Assembly: GCA_963205295.1 (NCBI GenBank)
Contig: CAUJIY010000096.1
Location: 62,001 to 126,000, forward strand
Source: Pseudomonadota bacterium
Lineage (GTDB): Bacteria > Pseudomonadota > Gammaproteobacteria > Steroidobacterales > GCA-2729495
DNA: 64,000 nucleotides
Reading direction: 5' to 3'
A program made the translations under genes and the position numbers. Positions 21,032 through 30,309 of the stretch are shown here, one piece after another (within the stretch, counting starts at the first letter, position 1; each line of letters opens with the position of its first letter). The notes below the pieces were generated by a model, which was not told the origin of the DNA, ran no database searches, and was given only the letters and a program-made list of their open reading frames with translations.

Positions 21032-23179
21032 TCAGAACTTGCCGTAATAGCCTTCCTTGAGCGCGTCGAACAGGTTGGCGGCCGTGTGTAGCTCGCCGTC
21101 GTACTCGACCTCGTCATCTCCCTTGACCGTGACCTCGGCACCATCCTCGAGCACGAAGGTATAGCTGGTGTTCCTGAGGTCCTGCTCCTTGACCAGCACG
21201 CCCTGGAATGCCTCGGGGTTGAAACGGAAGGTCGTGCAGCCTTTCAGGCCCTTCTCGTAGGCGTACAGGTAGATGTCCTTGAACTCCTCGTACGGGAAGT
21301 CAGTCGGCACGTTGGCGGTCTTGGAAATCGAGGAATCGACCCACTTCTGTGCCGCCGCCTGGATGTCGACATGCTCGCGCGGCCTGATATCGTCAGCGGT
21401 GACGAAATATTCTGGCAGCCGCTCCTCCGGCCGCGTCGAACCCGGCATGGCGTTAGGGTTGACGAGCTGGCGGTAGGCCAGCAACTCGAAGGAGAAGACG
21501 TCGACCTTCTCCTTCGTCTTGCGGCCTTCGCGGATGACGTTGCGGAAATAGTGGTGCGCGAAGCTCGGCTCGATGCCGTTGCTGGCGTTGTTCGCAAGCG
21601 ACAGCGAGATCGTGCCGGTAGGCGCGATCGAACTGTGATGGGTGAACCGCGCGCCGATCTCTTCGATCTCCCTGACCAGTTCGGGAGCAACCTGCGCCAC
21701 CCGCTGCATGTAGCGGCTGTAGCGGGCATGCAGCACCCGGCCCGCTATGCGGTCACCGACCTGCCAGCCGTCGGCGGCCATCTCCGGGCGCTGGCGCAAC
21801 ATGGCGCGCGTCACGGCAAACTCCTCGAGCATGATCGGCGCCGGCCCTTTTTCGCGGGCCAGTTCGATCGCCGTCTCCCAGCCGGCAATGGCCATTTCGC
21901 GGGCCACGTCCTCGGTGAACTGCACCGATTCACGTGAACCGTAGCGCAGCCGGAGCATGGCCATGGCCGAGCCGAGCCCGAGAAAGCCCATGCCGTGGCG
22001 GCGCTTGCGCCAGATCTCGTCACGCTGGCGTCCGAGCGGCAGGCCGTTGATCTCCACGACGTTGTCGAGCATGCGGGTGAAGACGCAGACCACCCGGCGG
22101 AACTCGTCCCAGTCGAAGCGCGCACCGTCGGTGAACGGTTCCAGCACGAACTTGGTGAGGTTGACCGAACCGAGCAGGCAGGAACCGTAGGGCGGCAGCG
22201 GCTGCTCGCCACAGGGGTTGGTCGCGCGGATCGTCTCCTCGAACCAGTTGTTGTTCATCTCGTTGACGCGGTCGATCAGCACGAAGCCCGGCTCGGCAAA
22301 GTCGTACGTCGACGCCATGATCATGTCCCACAGGCGTCGCGCCGGGAGCTTCTTGTAGACGCGGCAGGCGATTTCACCGCGTTCGTTGCTCACGTAGCCC
22401 TCGGTGACCGGCCACTCGCGCCACAGGACCTGCTCGGGATCGTCGAGGTCGATGCCCCCGTCCTGCATGAGGCGTGCGTCGATCGGAAACACCAGCGGCC
22501 AGGGCTGGTTTGCCTTGACTGCCCGGATAAAATCGTCGGTGATCAGCAGCGAAAGATTGAACTGCCGCAACCGGCCGTTTTCGCGCTTGGCGCGCACGAA
22601 GTCGAGCACGTCCGGATGGCCGACGTCGAAGGTGCCCATCTGGGCGCCGCGCCGGCCACCGGCCGACGACACCGTGAAGCACATCTTGTCGTAGATATCC
22701 ATGAACGACAGCGGCCCGGAGGTATGGGCACCAGCACCGCTGACGTAGGCGCCGCGCGGACGCAGGGTCGAGAATTCGTAGCCGATGCCGCAGCCGGCCT
22801 TCAGGGTGAGGCCCGCCTCGTGGACCTTCTCGAGGATCGTGTGCATCGAATCGGCGATCGTGCCGGACACGGTGCAGTTGATCGTCGAGGTGGCCGGCTT
22901 GTGCTCGCGCGCTCCGGCGTTGGAAACGATGCGCCCGGCCGGAATCGCGCCCCGGCGCAGCGCCCAGAGAAAGGTCTCGAACCAGCGCTCGCGCTCGGTC
23001 TCCGGCTCCACCTCGGCCAGCGCCCGGGCGATGCGCTGGTAGGTATCGTCCATGGTCTCGTCGATGACCTCACCGCTCTTCGACTTGAGGCGGTATTTCT
23101 TGTCCCAGATGTCTATCGACGCTTCCTGGAAGGAAATGCCCGGGGTCTTTGCCCGGTCGACCTGGACTGCCATTTTCAT
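21032..23179 (-). CDS. nrdJa: Adenosylcobalamin-dependent (class II) ribonucleoside-diphosphate reductase, catalytic subunit
   Basis: VSNAGAREHKPATSTINCTVSGTIADSM, NPCGEQPLPPYGSCLLGSVNL, GTISLSLANNASNGIEPSF, KGCTTFRFNPE. Confidence 0.93.
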   Translation of the reverse strand: MKMAVQVDRAKTPGISFQEASIDIWDKKYRLKSKSGEVIDETMDDTYQRIARALAEVEPETERERWFETFLWALRRGAIPAGRIVSNAGAREHKPATSTINCTVSGTIADSMHTILEKVHEAGLTLKAGCGIGYEFSTLRPRGAYVSGAGAHTSGPLSFMDIYDKMCFTVSSAGGRRGAQMGTFDVGHPDVLDFVRAKRENGRLRQFNLSLLITDDFIRAVKANQPWPLVFPIDARLMQDGGIDLDDPEQVLWREWPVTEGYVSNERGEIACRVYKKLPARRLWDMIMASTYDFAEPGFVLIDRVNEMNNNWFEETIRATNPCGEQPLPPYGSCLLGSVNLTKFVLEPFTDGARFDWDEFRRVVCVFTRMLDNVVEINGLPLGRQRDEIWRKRRHGMGFLGLGSAMAMLRLRYGSRESVQFTEDVAREMAIAGWETAIELAREKGPAPIMLEEFAVTRAMLRQRPEMAADGWQVGDRIAGRVLHARYSRYMQRVAQVAPELVREIEEIGARFTHHSSIAPTGTISLSLANNASNGIEPSFAHHYFRNVIREGRKTKEKVDVFSFELLAYRQLVNPNAMPGSTRPEERLPEYFVTADDIRPREHVDIQAAAQKWVDSSISKTANVPTDFPYEEFKDIYLYAYEKGLKGCTTFRFNPEAFQGVLVKEQDLRNTSYTFVLEDGAEVTVKGDDEVEYDGELHTAANLFDALKEGYYGKF

Positions 23180-23331
23180 CGCGACACTCAACCCCCGCGA
23201 AAACCACGGTCCGCAGCTGCGGGCCTGCCCCCGTAAAAACCCCACCCCGACCGCTCCACGTACCGTCCTCCGGCGGCCTTCCAGCCATCCGCCAGGGTGG
23301 TGGCGGACACGGAATTCCTCGAGAGGCGGCA

Positions 23332-23347
23332 GCACAAGATCTTGTGC
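23332..23347. promoter_or_regulatory. NrdR-box-like perfect palindrome GCACAAGATCTTGTGC
   Basis: 16-bp perfect palindrome 153 bp upstream of nrdJa, resembling the NrdR-box pattern acaCwAtATaTwGtgt. Confidence 0.65.
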
Positions 23348-23511
23348 CGGTCGACGTGTAGGTTATGTCCGTCACCGGGGGGGTGTCAAGCGATCAGCGC
23401 TATCTTAGAACATGTTTTAAATTGTTTAAAAACAATCGCTTGGTACACTACCTTCGTATTGCTCAAATAATGATCATGGGCCCGGCTGCAAGCTCCTGTC
23501 CTGCCTGCAAA

Positions 23512-23527
23512 ACACAATATCTTGTGG
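23512..23527. promoter_or_regulatory. NrdR-box-like site ACACAATATCTTGTGG
   Basis: Near-palindrome with a good match to the NrdR-box pattern; about 180 bp from the first site. Confidence 0.6.
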
Positions 23528-23651
23528 TTTCCATTCCCAGGCTTTCCCCCGGTTGTCCACCGGCTGTCCACCGCTGAACACCACCGGGAACCGGCTATGA
23601 TTCGCGCTCTCCAGGCCACCCCCAGATCGCCAGTCACCGAGGAAATCACGC

Positions 23652-25022
23652 ATGCGGATCCCGACCCTGCGCACGGCCATGCTTGCCGCGGCCCTGACCT
23701 TCGCCCTCGCCCCACCCGGCCATGGCGCTTTGCCCGCGGTCGTCGGCGAACAGCGCGTCCCAAGCCTCGCGCCGCTGGTGAAACAGGCATCGCCCGCCGT
23801 CGTCAGCATCGTCACCCGCGGCACCGTCAACATCCCGCGCAATCCGCTCATGGATGACCCGTTCTTCCGGCGCTTCTTTGGCGGGCCGGACCAGCAACCG
23901 CGCGAGGTGAGCGGCGCCGGCTCGGGCGTGATCGTCGACGCCCGCAACGGCTACGTCATCACCAACCACCATGTCGTGGAAAACGCCAGCGAGATCGAGG
24001 TGATGCTGAACGACAACCGCAACTTCAAGGCCACGGTGATCGGTTCCGATGCTGGCACCGACATCGCCGTGCTGAAGCTGACCACACCCGAGAAGCTCAT
24101 CCAGATCGAGCTCGGCAATTCCGACGAGGTGGAGGTCGGCGATTTCGTGGTGGCGATCGGCAACCCCTTCGGCCTGCAACACACGGTCACCTCCGGAATC
24201 GTCAGCGCACTCGGTCGCAGCGGCATCAACCGGGACGGTTACGAGGACTTCATCCAGACCGACGCGTCGATCAACCCGGGCAATTCAGGCGGCGCGCTCA
24301 TCAACCTGAAAGGCGAGCTGATCGGCATCAACTCCGCGATCTTTTCCAACAGCGGCGGCAACATCGGCATCGGCTTCGCGATCCCGGTGAACATCGCCAA
24401 GTCGATCATGTCGCAGATCCTGGAGTTCGGTAAGGTGCGCCGCGGCCTGCTCGGCGTCAGCATCAGCGACTTCAATGCCGAGACTGCGCGTGCCTACGGC
24501 GTCGACAACGGCGAAGGCGCGCTGGTGCAGGAGGTAACCCCAGGCTCGGCGGCCGAGAAGGCCGGGGTGAAGGTCGGCGACGTGATCGTCGAGGTCGACG
24601 GCAAGAAGATCCGGAGTGCTGCCGAGCTGCGTACCGCCATCGGCGTCAAGCGCAGCGGCGACAAGGTCGGGCTCGGCCTGCTGCGCGAGGGCAAGCGCCG
24701 CGACGTCACCACCACCCTCGACGAGCGCGAGAATGCCACCCAGGTCAGCGCCGGCGAAGTCCATCCGGCCCTGGCGGGCGCCGAGTTCTCCGCCTACGGC
24801 GGCAGCGAAGGCAGCTTCAAGGGCCCCGCCGTGCTGATCGCGAGCGTCGAGCCCGGCAGCCCGGCAGCCGCGCGCGGCCTGCGCACCAACGACATCATCG
24901 TCGCGGTCAACCGCATCCGGGTGCGGTCCGTCGAGCAGTTGCAGGAAGTGGCGCGCGACCAGCGACTGCTGATCCTCGCCATCCGGCGCGGCGACCGCGA
25001 CCTGCTGCTGCAGATCCGCTAG
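23652..25022 (+). CDS. degQ: Periplasmic Do/DegQ-type serine endoprotease with two PDZ domains
   Basis: Signal peptide; YVITNHHVVENASEIEV, GTDIAVLKL, QTDASINPGNSGGALINLKGELIGIN, two PDZ regions. Confidence 0.93.
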   Translation: MRIPTLRTAMLAAALTFALAPPGHGALPAVVGEQRVPSLAPLVKQASPAVVSIVTRGTVNIPRNPLMDDPFFRRFFGGPDQQPREVSGAGSGVIVDARNGYVITNHHVVENASEIEVMLNDNRNFKATVIGSDAGTDIAVLKLTTPEKLIQIELGNSDEVEVGDFVVAIGNPFGLQHTVTSGIVSALGRSGINRDGYEDFIQTDASINPGNSGGALINLKGELIGINSAIFSNSGGNIGIGFAIPVNIAKSIMSQILEFGKVRRGLLGVSISDFNAETARAYGVDNGEGALVQEVTPGSAAEKAGVKVGDVIVEVDGKKIRSAAELRTAIGVKRSGDKVGLGLLREGKRRDVTTTLDERENATQVSAGEVHPALAGAEFSAYGGSEGSFKGPAVLIASVEPGSPAAARGLRTNDIIVAVNRIRVRSVEQLQEVARDQRLLILAIRRGDRDLLLQIR

Positions 25023-26128
25023 CCGGCAGGCGCTGTGGCACGGGCCTGGCAGTCATTGCCGGGTCCGTGCTCGTCCGCTGCGGTGATCGCCCCCAGCACT
25101 TCGCCGCGCGCAGCCTCGTCGAGTTGCGCCAGCCGTTCGGCCCGGCGGTAGAAGGCTGGCAGATCGCCGCCTTCGCTTGCGAGGATCACGCGCAGCACAC
25201 CGACCAGGCGATCGTAGGCAGCGAGAGCGCCGAGGCTCGCATTGTTGATGTCGCCCTCGAACCAGCCGTCGAAGTACGGCGGCTCCCGCCAATCCGCCCG
25301 CAGCATGCGATAGCGTCCGAGCAGCCGGGCGAACGCGGCCGCTTTGGCCGCGGTGCGTTGCGCCTCGGGCGACGCCGAACGGTAGATCGCGGCAAGCTCC
25401 GCACGCGCTTCATCGAGCAGCGCCCGCAACTGTCGCGCGCGCTCCAGCCCATTCCCGAAGCGACACAGCGCCGCCCACTCGCCCCGTTCGGCCAGCCAGC
25501 GGGTCAGCCCTTCCTGCTCCACCAGCGTCGCGAAGCTCTCGTTGAAAACGGTGTCGCCCGGCACATACAGGCGCTGGTGTGCCAGCTCGTGGAAGATCAG
25601 CGCCGCCGCGGTTGCGCCGGGAAGCTGCAGCACACTGCTCAGCAGGGGATCGCGCAGGTAACCCAGGGTCGAGTAGGCCACTGCCCCGGCGACGTGGACG
25701 TCGTCGCCGTCGGCAGCGAGCCCGGCCGCGAAAGCCCGCGCCTTGTGCTCGGCGAAGTAGCCCCGGTAGGCCACGCAGCCGGCGATCGGGAAGCACCAGC
25801 GGCGCAGCGCGAGATCGAACGGTCCCGCCGCAAACACGTTCCAGACCGCATAGGACCGGCCAACATCCACGTACTCGCGGTAGCTGCCGTTGTCAGGCAG
25901 TGCCAGCGCCGTGTGTGCGAACGCCACCGCGGCGGTCGCCTCCTCCAGTTGCCCGCGCGTGGCCGGTGCCGTGGCCGGATCCGCAATCACCTCGGCCACC
26001 GGCCGGCGCGTCTTCATCAGCTGCCATTGCCCGCCCGCAGCCTGCACCAGGTAGGCCGGATTGCAGCCGGCGAGCAACCCGAGGACAAGCAAGCCGGTGC
26101 AGCAGAGCGCGGGAGGTCTGGCGATCAT
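25019..26128 (-). CDS. Predicted aminopeptidase (PF10023-like lipoprotein)
   Basis: Lipobox LGLLAGC. FHELAHQRLYVPGDTVFNESFATLVEQEG, GYFAEHKARAFAAGL. Confidence 0.85.
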   Translation of the reverse strand: MIARPPALCCTGLLVLGLLAGCNPAYLVQAAGGQWQLMKTRRPVAEVIADPATAPATRGQLEEATAAVAFAHTALALPDNGSYREYVDVGRSYAVWNVFAAGPFDLALRRWCFPIAGCVAYRGYFAEHKARAFAAGLAADGDDVHVAGAVAYSTLGYLRDPLLSSVLQLPGATAAALIFHELAHQRLYVPGDTVFNESFATLVEQEGLTRWLAERGEWAALCRFGNGLERARQLRALLDEARAELAAIYRSASPEAQRTAAKAAAFARLLGRYRMLRADWREPPYFDGWFEGDINNASLGALAAYDRLVGVLRVILASEGGDLPAFYRRAERLAQLDEAARGEVLGAITAADEHGPGNDCQARATAPAG

Positions 26129-26159
26129 GACCGGAAAAGATACCGGCTAGAATGGCCCC

Positions 26160-27389
26160 ATGCAGACCTTCCTGGTGGGCGGCGCCGTGCGCGACCGGCT
26201 GCTCGGCCTTCCGGTGCGCGAGCGCGACTGGGTGGTCGTCGGCGGGACTCCGGCGGCAATGGAAGCAGCCGGATTCCGGCGTGTCGGCGCAAGTTTTCCC
26301 GTCTACCTGCACCCGCAGACCGGCGAGGAGCATGCCCTGGCGCGCACGGAGCGCAAGACAGCACCCGGCTATCAGGGCTTTGCCGTCCACGCCGCCCCCG
26401 ACGTGACGCTCGAGGCTGACCTGCTGCGGCGTGACCTCACCATCAACGCCATGGCCGAGGACGCCAACGGCCGGATCATCGACCCCTACGGCGGCCAGGC
26501 CGATCTCCTCGCACGCCGCCTGCGTCACGTGTCCGACGCCTTCCGCGAGGACCCCGTGCGCATCCTGCGCGTGGCGCGCTTCGCGGCGCGCTTCGCCCCG
26601 CTCGGCTTCGCCGTCGCTGCCGAGACGCTGCAGCTCATGCGCGAGATGGTTGCGGCGGGCGAGGCCGGTGCCCTGGTGCCGGAACGCGTATGGCAGGAGA
26701 CCGAACGGGCGCTGGCAGGACCTCACCCCGACGTGTTCATTGCCGTCCTGCGCGACTGCGGCGCCCTCGCCGTGATCTTCCCCGAGATCGATGCCCTGTG
26801 GGGCGTGCCGCAGACCCAGGCCTGGCATCCGGAGGTCGACACTGGCGCCCACCTGCTGCTCGCCCTGCGCGAAAGCGCCCGCCTGTCGGCGAAGAGCGAG
26901 GTGCGCTTCGCCGTGCTCGTGCACGACCTCGGCAAGGCTGCGACACCAGCACGGTACTGGCCAAAGCACATCGGTCACGAGGAGCGCAGCGTGGCGCTCG
27001 CCGAGAACCTGTGCCGGCGCCTCGGTGTCCCGAACCGGTTCCGCGAACTAGGCCTGGCAGTCGCCCGCTACCACGGCCTCGCCCACCGCGCGGCGGAGCT
27101 GCGCCCCGCCACGCTGCTCGCGTTGCTCGAAGATGTCGATGCCCTGCGCCGCCCGGAACGCTTCGAGGACTTCCTCGCCGCCTGCGAAGCCGATGCCGGC
27201 GGCCGCCTGGGCCGCGCCGGGGCTCCTTATCCGCAGGCAACGCTGCTGCGCGCTGCACGCAGCGCCGCTGCAGCGGTCGATGTGTCGTCGATCGTGGCCC
27301 GCGGCCTCACCGGTGAAGCGCTGGGCGATGCGATCCGCCAGGAACGTGCCCGCGCCATCGCGACCGTGAAGGCAGCAACCGGCGCCTAG
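26160..27389 (+). CDS. cca: Multifunctional CCA tRNA nucleotidyltransferase
   Basis: MQTFLVGGAVRDRLLGLPVRERDWVVVG, DLLRRDLTINAMAED, HD domain VLVHDLGKAATP. Confidence 0.96.
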   Translation: MQTFLVGGAVRDRLLGLPVRERDWVVVGGTPAAMEAAGFRRVGASFPVYLHPQTGEEHALARTERKTAPGYQGFAVHAAPDVTLEADLLRRDLTINAMAEDANGRIIDPYGGQADLLARRLRHVSDAFREDPVRILRVARFAARFAPLGFAVAAETLQLMREMVAAGEAGALVPERVWQETERALAGPHPDVFIAVLRDCGALAVIFPEIDALWGVPQTQAWHPEVDTGAHLLLALRESARLSAKSEVRFAVLVHDLGKAATPARYWPKHIGHEERSVALAENLCRRLGVPNRFRELGLAVARYHGLAHRAAELRPATLLALLEDVDALRRPERFEDFLAACEADAGGRLGRAGAPYPQATLLRAARSAAAAVDVSSIVARGLTGEALGDAIRQERARAIATVKAATGA

Positions 27390-28564
27390 AGCAGGTGGCG
27401 CAGGTCGCGCCAGCCGAAGCCACCTGGCAACACCGGTCCGCGCACCAGCGCCATGACCTTGAAACGCTCGCCCATTTCACCCGGCAGCAGCAGCGTCTTG
27501 GCCTGCTGCACCAGGCGCATGTCGGGCAAGCCGCCGGTGCCGCTGGCCGCCACGAGTTCGGCATCGATCCCGGCGCCCATCAGGAAGTGCGCCTGCGTGG
27601 CATAGCCGGCGACCGTCAGTCCCGCGGCCTCGCCCGCCGCGGCGACCGCCGAGAAATCCACCCAGGCCGTGATGTCCTGCAGCCCCGGCAGGAGCAATGG
27701 GTCGTGATGGACGCGGTGGCGGTAGTGACAGGTCAGAGTGCCCTCGTGCCGCTCGGGGTGATAGAACTCGCGCCGCGAGCAGCCGTAGTCGCAGATCAGG
27801 AGGCAGCCGTTACCGAGCAGAGCGCCGAGCGCAGCGATCCACGCCGGCAGGCGCAGGCTCACTTCCGAGGTGTAGCCCTCGGGCAGCGGTGCGCCGCGGT
27901 CGGCCTCGATGGCGGCAACCGCGCGTGCGAGATCCGGCTGCGCTGTGCGCGCCTCCCAGGCGCAGCCGTCCGCCACACGGCACACCCCCTGCTCGAGGAC
28001 GGATCCAGCCGTACGCGTGAACCGGCTCACCGGCAGCGCGTCGGCAACCTCGTTGGCGATCACCACGCCGTCGAGGGATTCCTGCGGCAGGGTGTCCAGC
28101 CACTCGACCCGCGACAGGAACCCGGGTGCCAGGCGGGCGAGCGTCTCGCGCTGGCGCTCACGCAGTTCCGCACTGACCTCCAGCACCCGGTAACGCACCT
28201 TGTCGGCCCCGTGCCGGGCGAGGGCCGGCAGCAGCTCGGCCGCGAGGATCCCGCTGCCCGCACCGACCTCGAGCACGCTGCGCCCCGGGTCGCCGGCGAG
28301 CAACGGCGCACAGGCGCGTGCGAGACAGCGCGCAAACAGCGGCGAAATCTCCGGTGCGGTGACGAAGTCACCGGCGGGCCCGAACTTCGTGGCACCGGCG
28401 CTGTAGTAGCCGAGGCCGGGTGCGTAAAGCGCCAGATCCATGAAGCGCGCGAAGTCGATCCAGCCACCGGCCGCATCGATCGCCTCGTGGATGTGCGCCG
28501 CCACACGTTCACCGTGGACACGCGCGGCCGCATCGGGTGGCGGCAGTTCGAATCGCTGCTGCAT
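27386..28564 (-). CDS. SAM-dependent methyltransferase, MidA/PF02636-like
   Basis: GDFVTAPEISPLFARCLARA, LEVGAGSGILAAELL, VIANEVADALPV, LICDYGCSRREFYHPERHEGTLTCHYRHRVHHDPLLLPGLQDITAWVDFSA. Confidence 0.9.
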   Translation of the reverse strand: MQQRFELPPPDAAARVHGERVAAHIHEAIDAAGGWIDFARFMDLALYAPGLGYYSAGATKFGPAGDFVTAPEISPLFARCLARACAPLLAGDPGRSVLEVGAGSGILAAELLPALARHGADKVRYRVLEVSAELRERQRETLARLAPGFLSRVEWLDTLPQESLDGVVIANEVADALPVSRFTRTAGSVLEQGVCRVADGCAWEARTAQPDLARAVAAIEADRGAPLPEGYTSEVSLRLPAWIAALGALLGNGCLLICDYGCSRREFYHPERHEGTLTCHYRHRVHHDPLLLPGLQDITAWVDFSAVAAAGEAAGLTVAGYATQAHFLMGAGIDAELVAASGTGGLPDMRLVQQAKTLLLPGEMGERFKVMALVRGPVLPGGFGWRDLRHLL

Positions 28565-28629
28565 GGTGGTGTAATCTTACGGCCTCGGGCCAACCCACTG
28601 GCGACACGGCACGCAGCAGGCACCTCACC

Positions 28630-29385
28630 ATGACGGCGGGAACGGCGACGCTCGACGGTCGATGGGCGCTGATCACCGGTGCCGCCCGGCGCGTCGGTGC
28701 CACCATCGCGCGCACGTTGCACGCCCATGGCGCCGGCATCGCCATTCACTACCGGGCCTCGGCGCAGCCGGCGCGCGCACTCGCCGCAGAGCTCGAAGCG
28801 CTCCGGCCCGGATCGACGCAGCTCGTGCAGGCCGACCTGCTCGACGTCCAGGGCCTTCCGGCGATGGTCGGGGAGGTGGTGGCGAAGACCCGCCGCCTCG
28901 ACATCCTCGTCAACAACGCCTCGAGCTTCTACCCCACCCCGCTCGGCAGCGTTACCACCGAACAGTGGGACGACCTGATCGGCACCAACCTGCGCGCACC
29001 GCTGTTCCTGTCGCAGGCCGCGCTGCCTCACCTGCGCGCAAGCGGTGGCGTCATCGTCAACCTGATCGACATCCACGCCATCCGGCCCTTGCGCGATCAC
29101 GCCGTGTACGGCGCCGCCAAAGCCGGACTGGCCATGCTGACGCGCTCCATGGCGCGCGACCTCGCCCCCGCTGTGCGGGTCAACGGCGTCGCTCCCGGTG
29201 CCGTCCTGTGGCCGGACGACGGCATCGCCGACACGACCCGCGACAGCATCGTCCGCCAGATCCCCATGAATCGCGCCGGCACTCCGGAGGACATCGCCGG
29301 CTGCGTGCTGTACCTGGTCCGGGACGCCAGTTACGTCACCGGCCAGGTGATCGTCGTCGACGGCGGGCGCAGCGTCGGCTGGTAA
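28630..29385 (+). CDS. Pteridine reductase (SDR family)
   Basis: WALITGAARRVGATIARTLHAHGAGIAIHYRAS, LVNNASSFYPTPLG, YGAAKAGLAMLTRSMARDLAPAVRVNGVAPGAV. Confidence 0.87.
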   Translation: MTAGTATLDGRWALITGAARRVGATIARTLHAHGAGIAIHYRASAQPARALAAELEALRPGSTQLVQADLLDVQGLPAMVGEVVAKTRRLDILVNNASSFYPTPLGSVTTEQWDDLIGTNLRAPLFLSQAALPHLRASGGVIVNLIDIHAIRPLRDHAVYGAAKAGLAMLTRSMARDLAPAVRVNGVAPGAVLWPDDGIADTTRDSIVRQIPMNRAGTPEDIAGCVLYLVRDASYVTGQVIVVDGGRSVGW

Positions 29386-29390
29386 CGCCC

Positions 29391-29924
29391 TCAGGCACCA
29401 GCGAGTTCGACCCGCGTCCGCGGGTGTCGCTCCCGGTCGAAGGCCTCCCACAGCTCCTGCATGGTGCGCCCGTTGACCGGATGGCGCAGCGTCGGCGCAA
29501 GGTCGGCCAGTGGGCCGAGGACGAAAGCGTGGTCGGTGATGTCGGTGCGGGGCAGCTGCAACTCACTGCTCACCGCATCTCCGTAGAGCAGGAGGTCCAT
29601 GTCGAGAGTTCGCGACACAAAGCGCTCGGCCTCGCGTACGCGACCCGCCTCGACATGCAACCGCTCGAGAAAATCGATCACGGCCCCGGGTTGCTCCCGG
29701 GTGTCGAAGGCGACCACCAGGTTCAGGAAATCGTCGCCGGTGAACCCCTCGGCCGGGCTGCGATAGACGGGCGACAGGCGCAGTTCGCCGAACCGTTCCC
29801 GCAAGCGCCGCAGTGCTGCCCGGATATGCCGCTCCGGTTCGATGTTGCTGCCGATGCCCACGTAGGCGGTCACCCACGGCGTGGACGGCGTCGCGCAGGC
29901 AGCAGGCCGTCGCCGCCGCACCAT
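29391..29924 (-). CDS. folK: 2-amino-4-hydroxy-6-hydroxymethyldihydropteridine pyrophosphokinase
   Basis: AYVGIGSNIEPERHIRAAL, DDFLNLVVAFDT, RTLDMDLLLYGD, PRTDITDHAFVLGPLADLAP. Confidence 0.93.
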   Translation of the reverse strand: MVRRRRPAACATPSTPWVTAYVGIGSNIEPERHIRAALRRLRERFGELRLSPVYRSPAEGFTGDDFLNLVVAFDTREQPGAVIDFLERLHVEAGRVREAERFVSRTLDMDLLLYGDAVSSELQLPRTDITDHAFVLGPLADLAPTLRHPVNGRTMQELWEAFDRERHPRTRVELAGA

Positions 29925-30283
29925 CAGGGCTCCCGCTGCCCTCGCTCGATGCTGATGCCCACGTCGCGTGACCCGCGCACGGCGAATGGCTTGCGTACGG
30001 CCACGCGCACCCAGGGCACGCCGAACTCCTCGGTCACGATGCCAGCGATACGCTCGGCCAGGGTCTCGACCAGCTGGAACCGGGACTCCTCGACGAACTG
30101 CGTGACCCGTTTGGCCACGGCCTTGTAGTTCAGGGTCGCGTCGATGTGGTCACGCGCCGCGGCCGTGCGTACGTCCGCAGCCATCTCCAGGTCGATGCTG
30201 ACGACCTGGCGAATGCGCCTCTCCCACTCCCATATCCCGACGACGGTGCGGACGCGCAGGTCGTTGAGAAAAATCGTGTCCAT
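29924..30283 (-). CDS. folB: Dihydroneopterin aldolase
   Basis: MDTIFLNDLRVRTVVGIWEWERRIRQVVSIDLEM, LNYKAVAKRV, FQLVETLAERIA. Confidence 0.94.
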   Translation of the reverse strand: MDTIFLNDLRVRTVVGIWEWERRIRQVVSIDLEMAADVRTAAARDHIDATLNYKAVAKRVTQFVEESRFQLVETLAERIAGIVTEEFGVPWVRVAVRKPFAVRGSRDVGISIERGQREP

Positions 30284-30309
30284 GGCTCGTTTCAGGCCTC
30301 GGGCCGGCT

